From assembly GCA_041476545.1 (NCBI GenBank), contig JBGOTP010000276.1, positions 1 through 7,005 on the forward strand: DNA of 7,005 bases, written 5' to 3'. Below the pieces are notes generated by a model, which searched no databases, was not told the DNA's origin, and worked only from the letters and a program-made list of their open reading frames with translations. Shown piece by piece: positions 1-5,560 of the stretch. The position numbers were made by a program, and so were the translations under genes. Source of the stretch: JBGOTP01 sp041476545 (GTDB lineage: Bacteria > Acidobacteriota > Vicinamibacteria > Vicinamibacterales > CAVVIG01). Numbering within the stretch: position 1 is the stretch's first letter; every line of letters starts with the position of its first letter.

Positions 1-498
1 CCGGAGGCGGCACACCTGCCCGTCGATGAGGTACTCGCTCTCGCCGGACCGATACAGCCGTCTCGTGACCTCTATGTCTCGCGCGACCGACTGAATGATC
101 TCTTCGAGATAACCGTTGCCGTTCCCGTTGCCGTGCGCATGGCCATTCGTCTGATCGCTGGCGTGCGCATCAACGTGACCGTTGTGGCCGCCCACACCGG
201 GCTCTTCCGCAAACGCCGGCGCCGTCACCTGCTTCAGCACCCCGCTGAACCGAAGGCGAACCTCGGCGGACGCCGTCGGCTTGCGCGCGTCGCTGCCGTT
301 GAAGAGGACGTCCTCCATCCGATCACCGCGCAGGCTCTTGGCGCTCTGTTCGCCCATGACCCACGTGATGGCGTCCGCGACATTGCTCTTGCCGCAGCCG
401 TTTGGACCGACAATCGCCGTGACGCCCCTATCGAAGGCCAGCTCGGAACGATCGGAAAACGATTTGAATCCGTTGATTTCTATGCGTTCGAGACGCAT
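1..498 (-). CDS. smc: Chromosome segregation protein SMC, N-terminal part (cut by window edge)
   Basis: This is the first 166 residues of the condensin ATPase that compacts and helps segregate the chromosome; the stop lies beyond position 1. The start MRLERIEINGFKSF at the ATG ending at 498 is the usual SMC opening. Walker A is GPNGCGKSN at residues 31-39 (Lys37), followed by the Arg-finger/R-loop segment GEQSAKSLRG at about 49-58 and the strand EVTRRLYRSGESEYLIDG near 143-160, all typical of the N-terminal head lobe. Oddity: residues about 93-129 are an extra low-complexity segment rich in His, Gly and Asn (His105, 108, 112, 120, 122) where SMC normally has a short turn. No clear Shine-Dalgarno precedes the ATG. 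It lies downstream of the protease gene on the same strand but is separated by 235 bp, so it may have its own promoter. The family call is very secure; the hinge and C-terminal head are not visible here. Confidence 0.96.
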   Translation of the reverse strand, partial: MRLERIEINGFKSFSDRSELAFDRGVTAIVGPNGCGKSNVADAITWVMGEQSAKSLRGDRMEDVLFNGSDARKPTASAEVRLRFSGVLKQVTAPAFAEEPGVGGHNGHVDAHASDQTNGHAHGNGNGNGYLEEIIQSVARDIEVTRRLYRSGESEYLIDGQVCRLR

Positions 499-592
499 GA
501 CGACACCACGGCGCCATTGGCGGCGCGTTTCGGAAAATTCAAGCTATTTCTGACTGGGATACAGAATGACAAGAGACCGATTGGTGGACCTT

Positions 593-617
593 CGCCTCCT
601 GGGTTTCGGAGGAGGCG
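593..617. repeat. 8-bp inverted repeat, hairpin candidate upstream of smc
   Basis: CGCCTCCT (593-600) and AGGAGGCG (610-617) are perfect complements around a 9-nt loop. It lies 95 bp upstream of the smc start and downstream of the protease stop. It could act as a structured leader or a factor-assisted terminator of the protease transcript. No T-run follows on the minus strand, so it is not a classical Rho-independent terminator. The pairing is seen directly; the role is inferred. Confidence 0.45.
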
Positions 618-658
618 GCCCCGGGCCACGCTTTCGGCCGTCAGTGTAACAAGTGCTA

Positions 659-689
659 GTTATAGTGGCAACAACAAACTGACACCCAA
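659..689 (-). promoter_or_regulatory. Weak sigma70-like promoter candidate for smc
   Basis: Read on the minus strand, TTGGGT (689-684) is followed after 19 bp by TATAAC (664-659), about 160 bp upstream of the smc ATG. The -10 is good (5 of 6), but the -35 is poor and the spacing is long. It overlaps the distal GTTGTTG/CAACAAC hairpin. It is offered only because smc is well separated from the upstream gene and needs a promoter somewhere in this gap. Confidence 0.22.
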
Positions 690-708
690 GTTGTTGTGGT
701 CGAACAAC
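669..708 (-). repeat. Overlapping, mutually exclusive short hairpins
   Basis: Three segments can pair in two alternative ways. CAACAAC at 669-675 pairs with GTTGTTG at 690-696 (14-nt loop), or GTTGTT at 690-695 pairs with AACAAC at 703-708 (7-nt loop). The middle segment is shared, so only one hairpin can form at a time. This lies in the transcribed direction between the protease stop and smc. The arms are short and low in complexity, so chance is a real alternative. Confidence 0.35.
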
Positions 709-733
709 CTATCACCGGCTCTGCCGACCATCG

Positions 734-2377
734 CTAGTTTGCCGATCGACCGGTGCCCTTGCCTAACGCCAGCAGTTTCTGCGCTTCGCCGAACATCGTC
801 ATGCCGAGCTGGGCCTGCGGGTCGGCCTGCACCAGGTGCCGCTGCGCGTCGGCAAAACCGAATACCGCTTCGTCGATGCGATAACGAATCATCGCCCTGA
901 TGAAGTCGAGATCCTTCTTGAAGGCATCCTCGTCGATCTTGAGCCGCACGGCGGCCTTCAGGTGCTCATGGAAGTCCGCCACCATCGCATCGTCCACGAC
1001 GAAGTTCGGCGCAATGATCACACGTCCGGTCGCCTTCTGAGCGATTCGGGTATCTCCGGCGGCCATGTACTTCACCGCGTAGTTCTGGAACGCCTTAAGG
1101 TTGTAGAGCATCCGGCCGAACGGCGTCGGATTGAATCCGATGCTGTCCCCGTCCGTCGGTGACGGCAGGCCCACGAGATACTTGTCGGGCTCCACGCCGC
1201 CGCCGCTGTAGACGGGGCGGCCCGCGTCGGTCTTCTTGAGATCGGCGGCATTGTGCGGCTTGTTGACGTCCTGCTCGCGCGACGTGTACGTCAAGTACTC
1301 ATCGAAGGTGTCGTCCCACGGGCGCTGGATCAGCCGGCCACTCGGCGTGTAGTAGTGCGCCGTCGTGAGCGCCAGCCCGGCCCCTTCGGAAATGCGATAG
1401 ACCGACTGCACGAGCGCCTTGCCGAACGTCGTCTCGCCCACGATGTAGGCGCGATCGTGATCCTGCAGCGCGCCGGTGAAGATCTCCGAGGCGCTGGCGC
1501 TGCTGCGGTTCGCAATCACCACCATCGGGATGCCTGTGAACTCGCTGTCTTCGGTGGCGAGATAGTCGTGGTCCGAATTCGGAATGCGTCCCCGCGTATA
1601 GACGATCATCTTCCCGCGCGGGAGAAATTCGTTCGAGACCTTGATCGCCTGGTCGAGCGGCCCGCCCGGATTGGTCCGGATGTCGTACAACAGCCGCTTC
1701 ATCCCCTGCGCGGACAGATCGCGCAGCGCCTTCCGGATGTCGTGGTCGGTATTCTCGCCCCAGTCCTTGTGGCGAATGTAGCCGGTCGTCGCATCGACCA
1801 TGAAGTAGGCGGGGACGGTGGGGATGTACACCTCGTCGCGCGTCACTTCGATCGGAATCGACTGCTCATATCCCTGCCGCCGGATTTCGATCTGGACGGT
1901 TGTGCCCTTGTTGCCCCGGAGTTTGGACTGCGCCTGTGGCGTGGTCCAGCCCTTGGTATCCTCGCCGGTGATCTTCCAGATGGTGTCGCCGTGGCGGATC
2001 CCCTTCTTGTAGGCGGGCGAGCCCTCGAACACGCTCTGCGCGGTGATGTATCCGTCAATCGACGCGATGGTAATGCCGAGGCCGTAGTACCGGCCTTCCT
2101 GCCGCTCGCGCATCTGCGCGTACTCCCGCGGATCGAAGAAGCTCGAATGCGGGTCGAGCGTGCCGAGCATCCCCCTGACGGCGCTGTACACCACGCGATC
2201 GGAATCGACCTTGTCGACGTAGTTCGACTCGATGGCGCTCAGCGCCGCGGTGAAGGCTTTGTAGTGATCGGGAATCTTCTGGTCCGTCGCGAGGGCGCTC
2301 CGCCCGAACAGGCCGCCGACCAGCGCGGATATCGCAATGGCAAAGACCACGGTGGAGAACGGGCGGAAGCGTGACAT
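734..2377 (-). CDS. C-terminal processing peptidase (S41 family, Tsp/CtpA-like) with PDZ domain
   Basis: This 547-residue serine protease belongs to the family that degrades or trims periplasmic and envelope proteins from their C-termini. An uncleaved anchor or signal peptide lies at residues about 8-30 (STVVFAIAISALVGGLFG), which places the enzyme outside the inner membrane. A helical region at about 40-85 is followed by a PDZ domain at about 95-180 (carboxylate-binding loop YYGLGITI) and the S41 core at about 195-400. The catalytic Ser/Lys dyad aligns with E. coli Tsp by spacing: Ser295 in NRSSASASEIF, Asp306 11 residues later and Lys320 25 residues later in ETTFGK. The substrate-strand motif DIRTNPGG is at 232-239. 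A C-terminal tail of about 145 residues after the core (DSIGFNPTPF onward) is helical-looking and probably lineage-typical. It is divergent from tatA across a 140-bp gap. No strong Shine-Dalgarno precedes the ATG at 2377. The family is secure; the natural substrate is unknown. Confidence 0.95.
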   Translation of the reverse strand: MSRFRPFSTVVFAIAISALVGGLFGRSALATDQKIPDHYKAFTAALSAIESNYVDKVDSDRVVYSAVRGMLGTLDPHSSFFDPREYAQMRERQEGRYYGLGITIASIDGYITAQSVFEGSPAYKKGIRHGDTIWKITGEDTKGWTTPQAQSKLRGNKGTTVQIEIRRQGYEQSIPIEVTRDEVYIPTVPAYFMVDATTGYIRHKDWGENTDHDIRKALRDLSAQGMKRLLYDIRTNPGGPLDQAIKVSNEFLPRGKMIVYTRGRIPNSDHDYLATEDSEFTGIPMVVIANRSSASASEIFTGALQDHDRAYIVGETTFGKALVQSVYRISEGAGLALTTAHYYTPSGRLIQRPWDDTFDEYLTYTSREQDVNKPHNAADLKKTDAGRPVYSGGGVEPDKYLVGLPSPTDGDSIGFNPTPFGRMLYNLKAFQNYAVKYMAAGDTRIAQKATGRVIIAPNFVVDDAMVADFHEHLKAAVRLKIDEDAFKKDLDFIRAMIRYRIDEAVFGFADAQRHLVQADPQAQLGMTMFGEAQKLLALGKGTGRSAN

Positions 2378-2444
2378 ATCTTGATGCTAACAGATAACTT
2401 ATTTACGAGCAATGACTTCTGGGGACCGACGAGGGCGGATTTCC

Positions 2445-2474
2445 TTGACCGCTGGCGGTCGGGATTCCTATAAT
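2445..2474 (+). promoter_or_regulatory. Sigma70-type promoter of tatAC
   Basis: TTGACC (2445-2450) and a perfect TATAAT (2469-2474) are separated by 18 bp. The predicted transcript start is near 2481, giving a leader of about 37 nt with the ribosome binding site at 2509-2513. This is the best promoter match in the window. The -35 and half of the spacer are covered by a 14-bp inverted repeat. Confidence 0.7.
2447..2460. promoter_or_regulatory. Operator-like inverted repeat on the tatA -35 element
   Basis: GACCGC-TG-GCGGTC is a perfect 6-2-6 inverted repeat. It shares GACC with the -35 hexamer and runs 10 bp into the spacer, where a bound regulator would block RNA polymerase. No regulator is identified. 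It is short enough to be chance in GC-rich DNA. Confidence 0.35.
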
Positions 2475-2508
2475 TGGTAGGACGCGCCTCCGCTGAATTT
2501 CGGAAGTC

Positions 2509-2513
2509 AGGAG
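2509..2513 (+). promoter_or_regulatory. Ribosome binding site of tatA
   Basis: AGGAG sits 4 nt before the ATG at 2518. It is one of the few clear Shine-Dalgarno sequences in the window and supports this start codon. Confidence 0.65.
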
Positions 2514-2517
2514 CTTT

Positions 2518-2817
2518 ATGCTTGGTTCCATCGGAATGCCTGAGTTGATCATCATTTTCTTCATTGCCCTGATCTTTTTCGGGCCCAGAAAGCTGCCCGA
2601 ATTGGGCCGATCGCTCGGTAAGAGCCTGGCCGAGTTCAAGCGGGCGACCAACGATCTCAAGAGCACGCTGGAGGATGAGATCAAGCTCGAGGACCAGCGT
2701 CTCAGCCTCGAGGCCTCCAAGGCGGCAGCGGCAGCCGCCCCGCCGGCTGCAACTGCGACAACCGGGCATCCCGCCGACGCCGACCCGGTGACGCACTCCG
2801 CAGAACACTCCGCGTAG
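2518..2817 (+). CDS. tatA: Twin-arginine translocase subunit TatA (TatA/B family)
   Basis: This 99-residue pore-forming or assembly subunit belongs to the Tat pathway, which moves folded proteins across the inner membrane. It has a short periplasmic N-terminus, one membrane helix at about 8-21 (PELIIIFFIALIFF), the FGP hinge at 21-23, and the amphipathic helix RKLPELGRSLGKSLAEFK at 24-41. A charged helix follows, then an Ala/Pro/Thr-rich disordered tail from about 68. The polar residue in the membrane helix is Glu9, which is more TatB-like than the Gln of E. coli TatA. With no separate tatB in view, this protein may do both jobs, as in minimal TatAC systems. It is followed 16 bp later by tatC, with which it surely forms an operon driven by the promoter at 2445-2474. 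The family is certain; the TatA versus TatB label is less so. Confidence 0.93.
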   Translation: MLGSIGMPELIIIFFIALIFFGPRKLPELGRSLGKSLAEFKRATNDLKSTLEDEIKLEDQRLSLEASKAAAAAAPPAATATTGHPADADPVTHSAEHSA

Positions 2818-2833
2818 GCTGCGCCCGTACCGC

Positions 2834-3652
2834 ATGGCTCTCGTGAAGTTTCCCGGCCCTCAGTCCGGGGCGCTGCCGGTCCCTCCCGACGACGATGAGG
2901 AGTCGGGGAGTGGGAAGATGTCGTTTCTGGAACATCTCGATGAGTTCCGGAAGCGTGCCATCAACTCCCTCCTGGGCGTTGCGGTCGGCATTGGCGTCAG
3001 CTTCTTCTTCATCGGCCCCATCTACACGTTCCTGACCGGCCCGGCGATCAGGACGCTTCCGCCCGGCAGCCGCCTGATCTACACGCAGCCGGTGGAGGCG
3101 TTTGCGCTGCGGATCCAAATCTCGCTCATCAGCGGGGCGCTGATGGCCGCGCCCTACATCATGTACCAGGTGTGGCGGTTCGTCGCGCCTGGGCTGTACG
3201 TGACCGAGAAGAAGTTCGTGGCGCCCTTCGTCGTGCTCTCATCGCTCGGATTCCTCGGTGGTGCGGCGTTCAATCACTACGTCGCCTTTCCGTTCGTCAT
3301 GATTTACTTCGCGAGCTTCAATACGCCGGACTTGGCGTTCATGCCGCAACTGAGCGCGGTATTCGGGATGTACACGACCATGCTGCTCGGGCTCGGCCTC
3401 ATTTTCCAGATGCCGACGGTGGTCTTTTTTCTCGCCAGGATGAAAGTCCTGACGGCGCGCTTCCTCGCCAAGAACATCAAATACGCCATTCTCCTGATTG
3501 TGATCGTGGCCGCCGTCGTGACACCCACCGGCGATCCGATGACGCTGATGGTCTTCTCGGTGCCGATGATCGCTCTCTATGTCGTCAGTATCGTGATTGC
3601 CTGGCTGGTCGGCCCCAAGCGGATTCGACCGTCGGCCGACAAGACCACGTAG
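2834..3652 (+). CDS. tatC: Sec-independent protein translocase TatC
   Basis: TatC is the receptor for twin-arginine signal peptides. The 272 residues show six hydrophobic segments, roughly 43-62, 95-115, 130-150, 180-200, 214-229 and 237-258. Residues matched to E. coli TatC are Glu37 in HLDEFRKR (E15), Glu125 in YQVWRFVAPGLYVTEKK (E103) and Asp234 in TPTGD (D211). The usual membrane Glu170 is replaced by Gln192 in FQMP. The first 28 residues form an acidic, Pro-rich extension before MSFLEHLDEFRKR. The ATG at 2834 has no visible ribosome binding site, whereas the internal ATG at 2918 (Met29) is preceded by GGGGAG at 2905-2910 with ideal spacing, so a 244-residue form is a real alternative. 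The longer start is kept because related proteins, as I recall them, carry a similar extension. It is co-transcribed with tatA. Confidence 0.95.
   Translation: MALVKFPGPQSGALPVPPDDDEESGSGKMSFLEHLDEFRKRAINSLLGVAVGIGVSFFFIGPIYTFLTGPAIRTLPPGSRLIYTQPVEAFALRIQISLISGALMAAPYIMYQVWRFVAPGLYVTEKKFVAPFVVLSSLGFLGGAAFNHYVAFPFVMIYFASFNTPDLAFMPQLSAVFGMYTTMLLGLGLIFQMPTVVFFLARMKVLTARFLAKNIKYAILLIVIVAAVVTPTGDPMTLMVFSVPMIALYVVSIVIAWLVGPKRIRPSADKTT
2905..2910 (+). promoter_or_regulatory. Ribosome binding site for an alternative tatC start
   Basis: GGGGAG lies 7 nt before the in-frame ATG at 2918, where TatC would begin directly with MSFLEHLDEF. The upstream start at 2834 has no comparable signal. This site could decide the true start or give two forms of TatC. 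It may also be fortuitous, since it encodes Gly-Ser residues of the linker. Confidence 0.4.
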
Positions 3653-3683
3653 CTGTCGGACCGCCTTCCTGCTCACCCTTTAA

Positions 3684-3713
3684 TTGACTCCACAGACGGG
3701 ACGGCCCTACTAT
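3684..3713 (+). promoter_or_regulatory. Promoter of the OmpA-like gene, very close to the start codon
   Basis: TTGACT (3684-3689) and TACTAT (3708-3713) are separated by 18 bp, the same spacing as the tatA promoter. The ATG at 3723 begins 9 nt after the -10, so transcription would start at or within a few bases of the start codon and give a leaderless or near-leaderless mRNA. This fits the lack of a Shine-Dalgarno sequence. A short palindrome, GTCCGGAC, occupies 3714-3721. Confidence 0.55.
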
Positions 3714-3722
3714 GTCCGGACC

Positions 3723-5468
3723 ATGAGAATATCGTTTCGTCTCTTCGGGCTTTCGGCCGCATGCGTGCTGTGGGCAGCCGTCGCCGGGGCGCAGGGCACG
3801 CCTGCCGCGCAACGGTCGGGCCAGTCTCAGCCCTCCGGTGACGCGACGCGTCCGGCCACGCCGACATTCAGCGGCGACACCGGCCTGTGGTTTGTTCCAA
3901 CCGCCGAAGTGCTGCCATCCAACAAGATTTCGGTGAGCGGCTATCGCAGAGGCAACAATTACTACCCGGGCCTCAGCGCCATCACCGACTACGCGGCAAC
4001 GCTCGCGATCGGCATCAAAGACCGGGCGGAACTGTTCGGGTCGTTCAATGTCGACACGCGGATCCGTCGCGACGCACAGCCGGTCTTTCCGACCCTGCCG
4101 GCGACGGTCACCGATTACCGCAGCTTCATCACAACGTATCCGTTCGTGCGTCAGAACGCGACCGGCAACAAACTCGGCGACCTCTCCCTCGGCGCCAAGG
4201 TGAATCTGTGGTCGCAGTTCCGGCAGAACCCGGCGGCCATCGCACTGCGCGCTATCGTGAAAGTGCCGACGGGCGACGATGCCGCCGGTGTGTCGACCGG
4301 CAAGACCGACGCGTCGTTCGACCTGGTGTTCAGCAAGGAAACAACCAGCCGCCTCGAGGCTGCCGCCTATGTCGGCACCGTGATCCGGCAGAAGCCCAAT
4401 GGGTTCGGTGCGTATCCCACTTCGGCCTTCCGTTGGGGCGTTGGCGTCGAGTACCCGTCCCGCAGCCCCCTCCGTGTCACCTTCGAACTCAATGGCGTTG
4501 CGGAGTACGGTAACGATGCCACGTTGACCACCGCGCTGACAGGGACCGACGCCAGCGTGTCGCTTCTCACCGCGCCGACCAAGAGTATCGCCCGCGGCAC
4601 GGCGGGACTGACGTGGCAGCATCGCAACGGGTTTTTCGTCGGCGCTGGCGGCAACTTGAACATGCCGGTGAAGAGCGACAACGGCATCACCGCCCGCGTC
4701 GCGCGGAATTTCTGGGACCTGGCGACGTTGCAAGTGCGGATCGGCTATCACCCCGGCGTCCGCGTCTATGTGCCGCCGCCACCCCCGCCGCCGCCACCCC
4801 CGCCGCCACCACCACCGCCTCCTCCGCCGCCGCCACCGCCGGCGAATCGGGTACCGACGATCACGTCCGCCACGTGCGATCCGTGCACGGTGGAAATCGG
4901 CAAGACGGCCACGCTCGCGGCGACGGCGACCGATCCCGATGGCGACACGATTCAGTATCGCTGGAGCGCGCCGACAGGCACTTTCCAGAACCCCGGCGTG
5001 CGACAGACAATCTGGACCGCCCCGCTGCAACCAGGCACGGTACCCGTGACGGTCACCGTGAGTGACGGTCGAGGGGGGACAGCTCAGAGAGTTGTCACGA
5101 TGACGGTCGTGGCACCGCCGCCTGTGGTCGAGCTTACGTTCGAGGACGTGTACTTCGACTTCGATCGGTCGACACTGCGGCCCGAAGCGTTGCGCCTGCT
5201 GGACGACGCCATCACCAAGCTGCAGGCGAATCCGGGAAAGAACATCATCATCGAAGGCCACACGTGCAACATCGGGACGGCTGAATACAACCTCGCGCTC
5301 GGCGAGCGGCGCGCGTCGAGCGTCAGGGACTATCTGGCCTCTCGGGGTGTGGCTGGGGGTCGTCTGGTGGTTCGCAGCTACGGAGAGGAGCGGCCCAAGT
5401 TTGACAATGCGCGTGAAGAGACACGCCGGTTGAACCGCCGCGCCGTGCTGGTCGTCAGCGTGCAGTAG
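3723..5468 (+). CDS. OmpA-family outer-membrane protein: beta-barrel, polyproline linker, Ig-like domain, OmpA domain
   Basis: This 581-residue envelope protein is likely to tie the outer membrane to peptidoglycan. A signal peptide at 1-23 ends in AGA|Q. Residues about 47-345 look like an outer-membrane beta-barrel: GDTGLWFVPTAEVLP, then alternating strands ending LQVRIGYHPG. Residues 351-373 are 23 consecutive prolines. Residues about 376-463 form an Ig/PKD-like domain with a CDPC motif (Cys385, Cys388) and TATDPDGDTIQYRWSAP. Residues about 471-580 are an OmpA/Pal-type peptidoglycan-binding domain (YFDFDRSTLRPEA, EYNLALGERRASSV). The residue that normally binds diaminopimelate is Asp, in GHTD; here it is Cys515 (GHTCNIGT). 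The partner Arg530 is kept at the usual 15-residue spacing. The ATG at 3723 is chosen because it opens the signal peptide; an in-frame TTG at 3684 lies inside the promoter. The architecture resembles proteins I know from Acidobacteriota. The barrel's substrate is unknown. Confidence 0.9.
   Translation: MRISFRLFGLSAACVLWAAVAGAQGTPAAQRSGQSQPSGDATRPATPTFSGDTGLWFVPTAEVLPSNKISVSGYRRGNNYYPGLSAITDYAATLAIGIKDRAELFGSFNVDTRIRRDAQPVFPTLPATVTDYRSFITTYPFVRQNATGNKLGDLSLGAKVNLWSQFRQNPAAIALRAIVKVPTGDDAAGVSTGKTDASFDLVFSKETTSRLEAAAYVGTVIRQKPNGFGAYPTSAFRWGVGVEYPSRSPLRVTFELNGVAEYGNDATLTTALTGTDASVSLLTAPTKSIARGTAGLTWQHRNGFFVGAGGNLNMPVKSDNGITARVARNFWDLATLQVRIGYHPGVRVYVPPPPPPPPPPPPPPPPPPPPPPPANRVPTITSATCDPCTVEIGKTATLAATATDPDGDTIQYRWSAPTGTFQNPGVRQTIWTAPLQPGTVPVTVTVSDGRGGTAQRVVTMTVVAPPPVVELTFEDVYFDFDRSTLRPEALRLLDDAITKLQANPGKNIIIEGHTCNIGTAEYNLALGERRASSVRDYLASRGVAGGRLVVRSYGEERPKFDNAREETRRLNRRAVLVVSVQ
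4773..4841 (+). repeat. Run of 23 proline codons
   Basis: The 69 bp encode 23 prolines between the barrel and the Ig-like domain. Codons are mixed (CCG, CCA, CCC, CCT), so this is not a simple slipped trinucleotide repeat, although CCGCCGCCACCCC recurs. Translation through it should need elongation factor P. The minus strand is a long G-rich tract with G5 and G2 runs and could adopt G-quadruplex-like folds. At 3.1 angstrom per residue in a polyproline II helix, the segment would span about 70 angstrom. Confidence 0.95.
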
Positions 5469-5471
5469 AAA

Positions 5472-5517
5472 AGACCGGTTGGGGTCAGACCAGGGTCTGA
5501 CCCCGGCTCTCCGGTCT
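5472..5517. repeat. Nested palindrome after the OmpA-like gene (REP-like or terminator)
   Basis: The inner arms GGGGTCAGACC (5481-5491) and GGTCTGACCCC (5494-5504) are perfect complements around 2 nt, giving a practical 10-bp stem with a 4-nt loop. The outer arms AGACCGG (5472-5478) and CCGGTCT (5511-5517) add 7 bp, separated by a 2/6-nt internal loop. It begins 3 nt after the stop codon at 5466-5468. The GGGGTCAGACC core is familiar to me as a dispersed palindrome in several environmental bacterial lineages, possibly linked to REP-associated Y1 transposases; that link is from memory. No T-run follows, so it would be a non-canonical terminator or an mRNA 3'-end stabiliser. Confidence 0.7.
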
Positions 5518-5560
5518 CGCGTTTCGTCGCGCGTCCTCCGGATGGCCGGATAATCCCCTC

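Larger units (their letters stand above)
499..733. other. Non-coding gap between protease gene and smc
   Basis: There is no gene here; the 235 bp separate two minus-strand genes. The gap contains a GC-rich hairpin at 593-617, a short palindrome GGCCC-C-GGGCC at 617-627, two mutually exclusive GTTGTT/AACAAC hairpins at 669-708, and a weak promoter-like pair for the minus strand at 659-689. None of the hairpins is followed by a U-run on the minus strand, so no classical intrinsic terminator is visible. Confidence 0.7.
2378..2517. other. Divergent promoter region between protease gene and tatA
   Basis: This 140-bp gap has genes leaving on both sides. The tatA side carries a clear promoter (2445-2474), an operator-like inverted repeat (2447-2460) and a ribosome binding site (2509-2513). 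The protease side is AT-richer (about 2378-2412), as expected for a promoter. Its best minus-strand match is TTGCTC, 17 bp, TAGCAT, which ends only 6 nt before the ATG. That is too close and too weak for a confident call. Confidence 0.6.

Noticed and set aside
133..900. Plus-strand open frame of 255 codons across smc and the gap
   Set aside because: It overlaps the secure minus-strand SMC head and runs through non-coding sequence into the protease gene. It has no domain signal.
1253..2374. Plus-strand open frame of 373 codons opposite the protease gene
   Set aside because: It is a GC-driven shadow of a clear S41 protease. The protein is Arg/Val/Asp-rich with no recognisable domain.
3636..3659. 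CCGACA/TGTCGG hairpin spanning the tatC stop codon as a terminator
   Set aside because: The stem is only 6 bp with a 12-nt loop and no T-run. It is likely chance in GC-rich sequence.
3684..3722. In-frame TTG as the start of the OmpA-like gene
   Set aside because: The TTG is part of the -35 hexamer, and the 13 extra residues would precede an otherwise perfect signal peptide beginning at the ATG at 3723.
4773..4841. Proline-codon run as an assembly error or simple microsatellite
   Set aside because: The codons are mixed, the frame is kept, and known domains continue correctly on both sides, so it is a real linker.
3585..5261. Minus-strand open frame of 558 codons opposite the OmpA-like gene
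   Set aside because: It is antisense to a gene with a signal peptide and an OmpA domain. The product is Arg/Gly-rich with a poly-Arg/Trp stretch from the reverse of the proline codons and has no family features.
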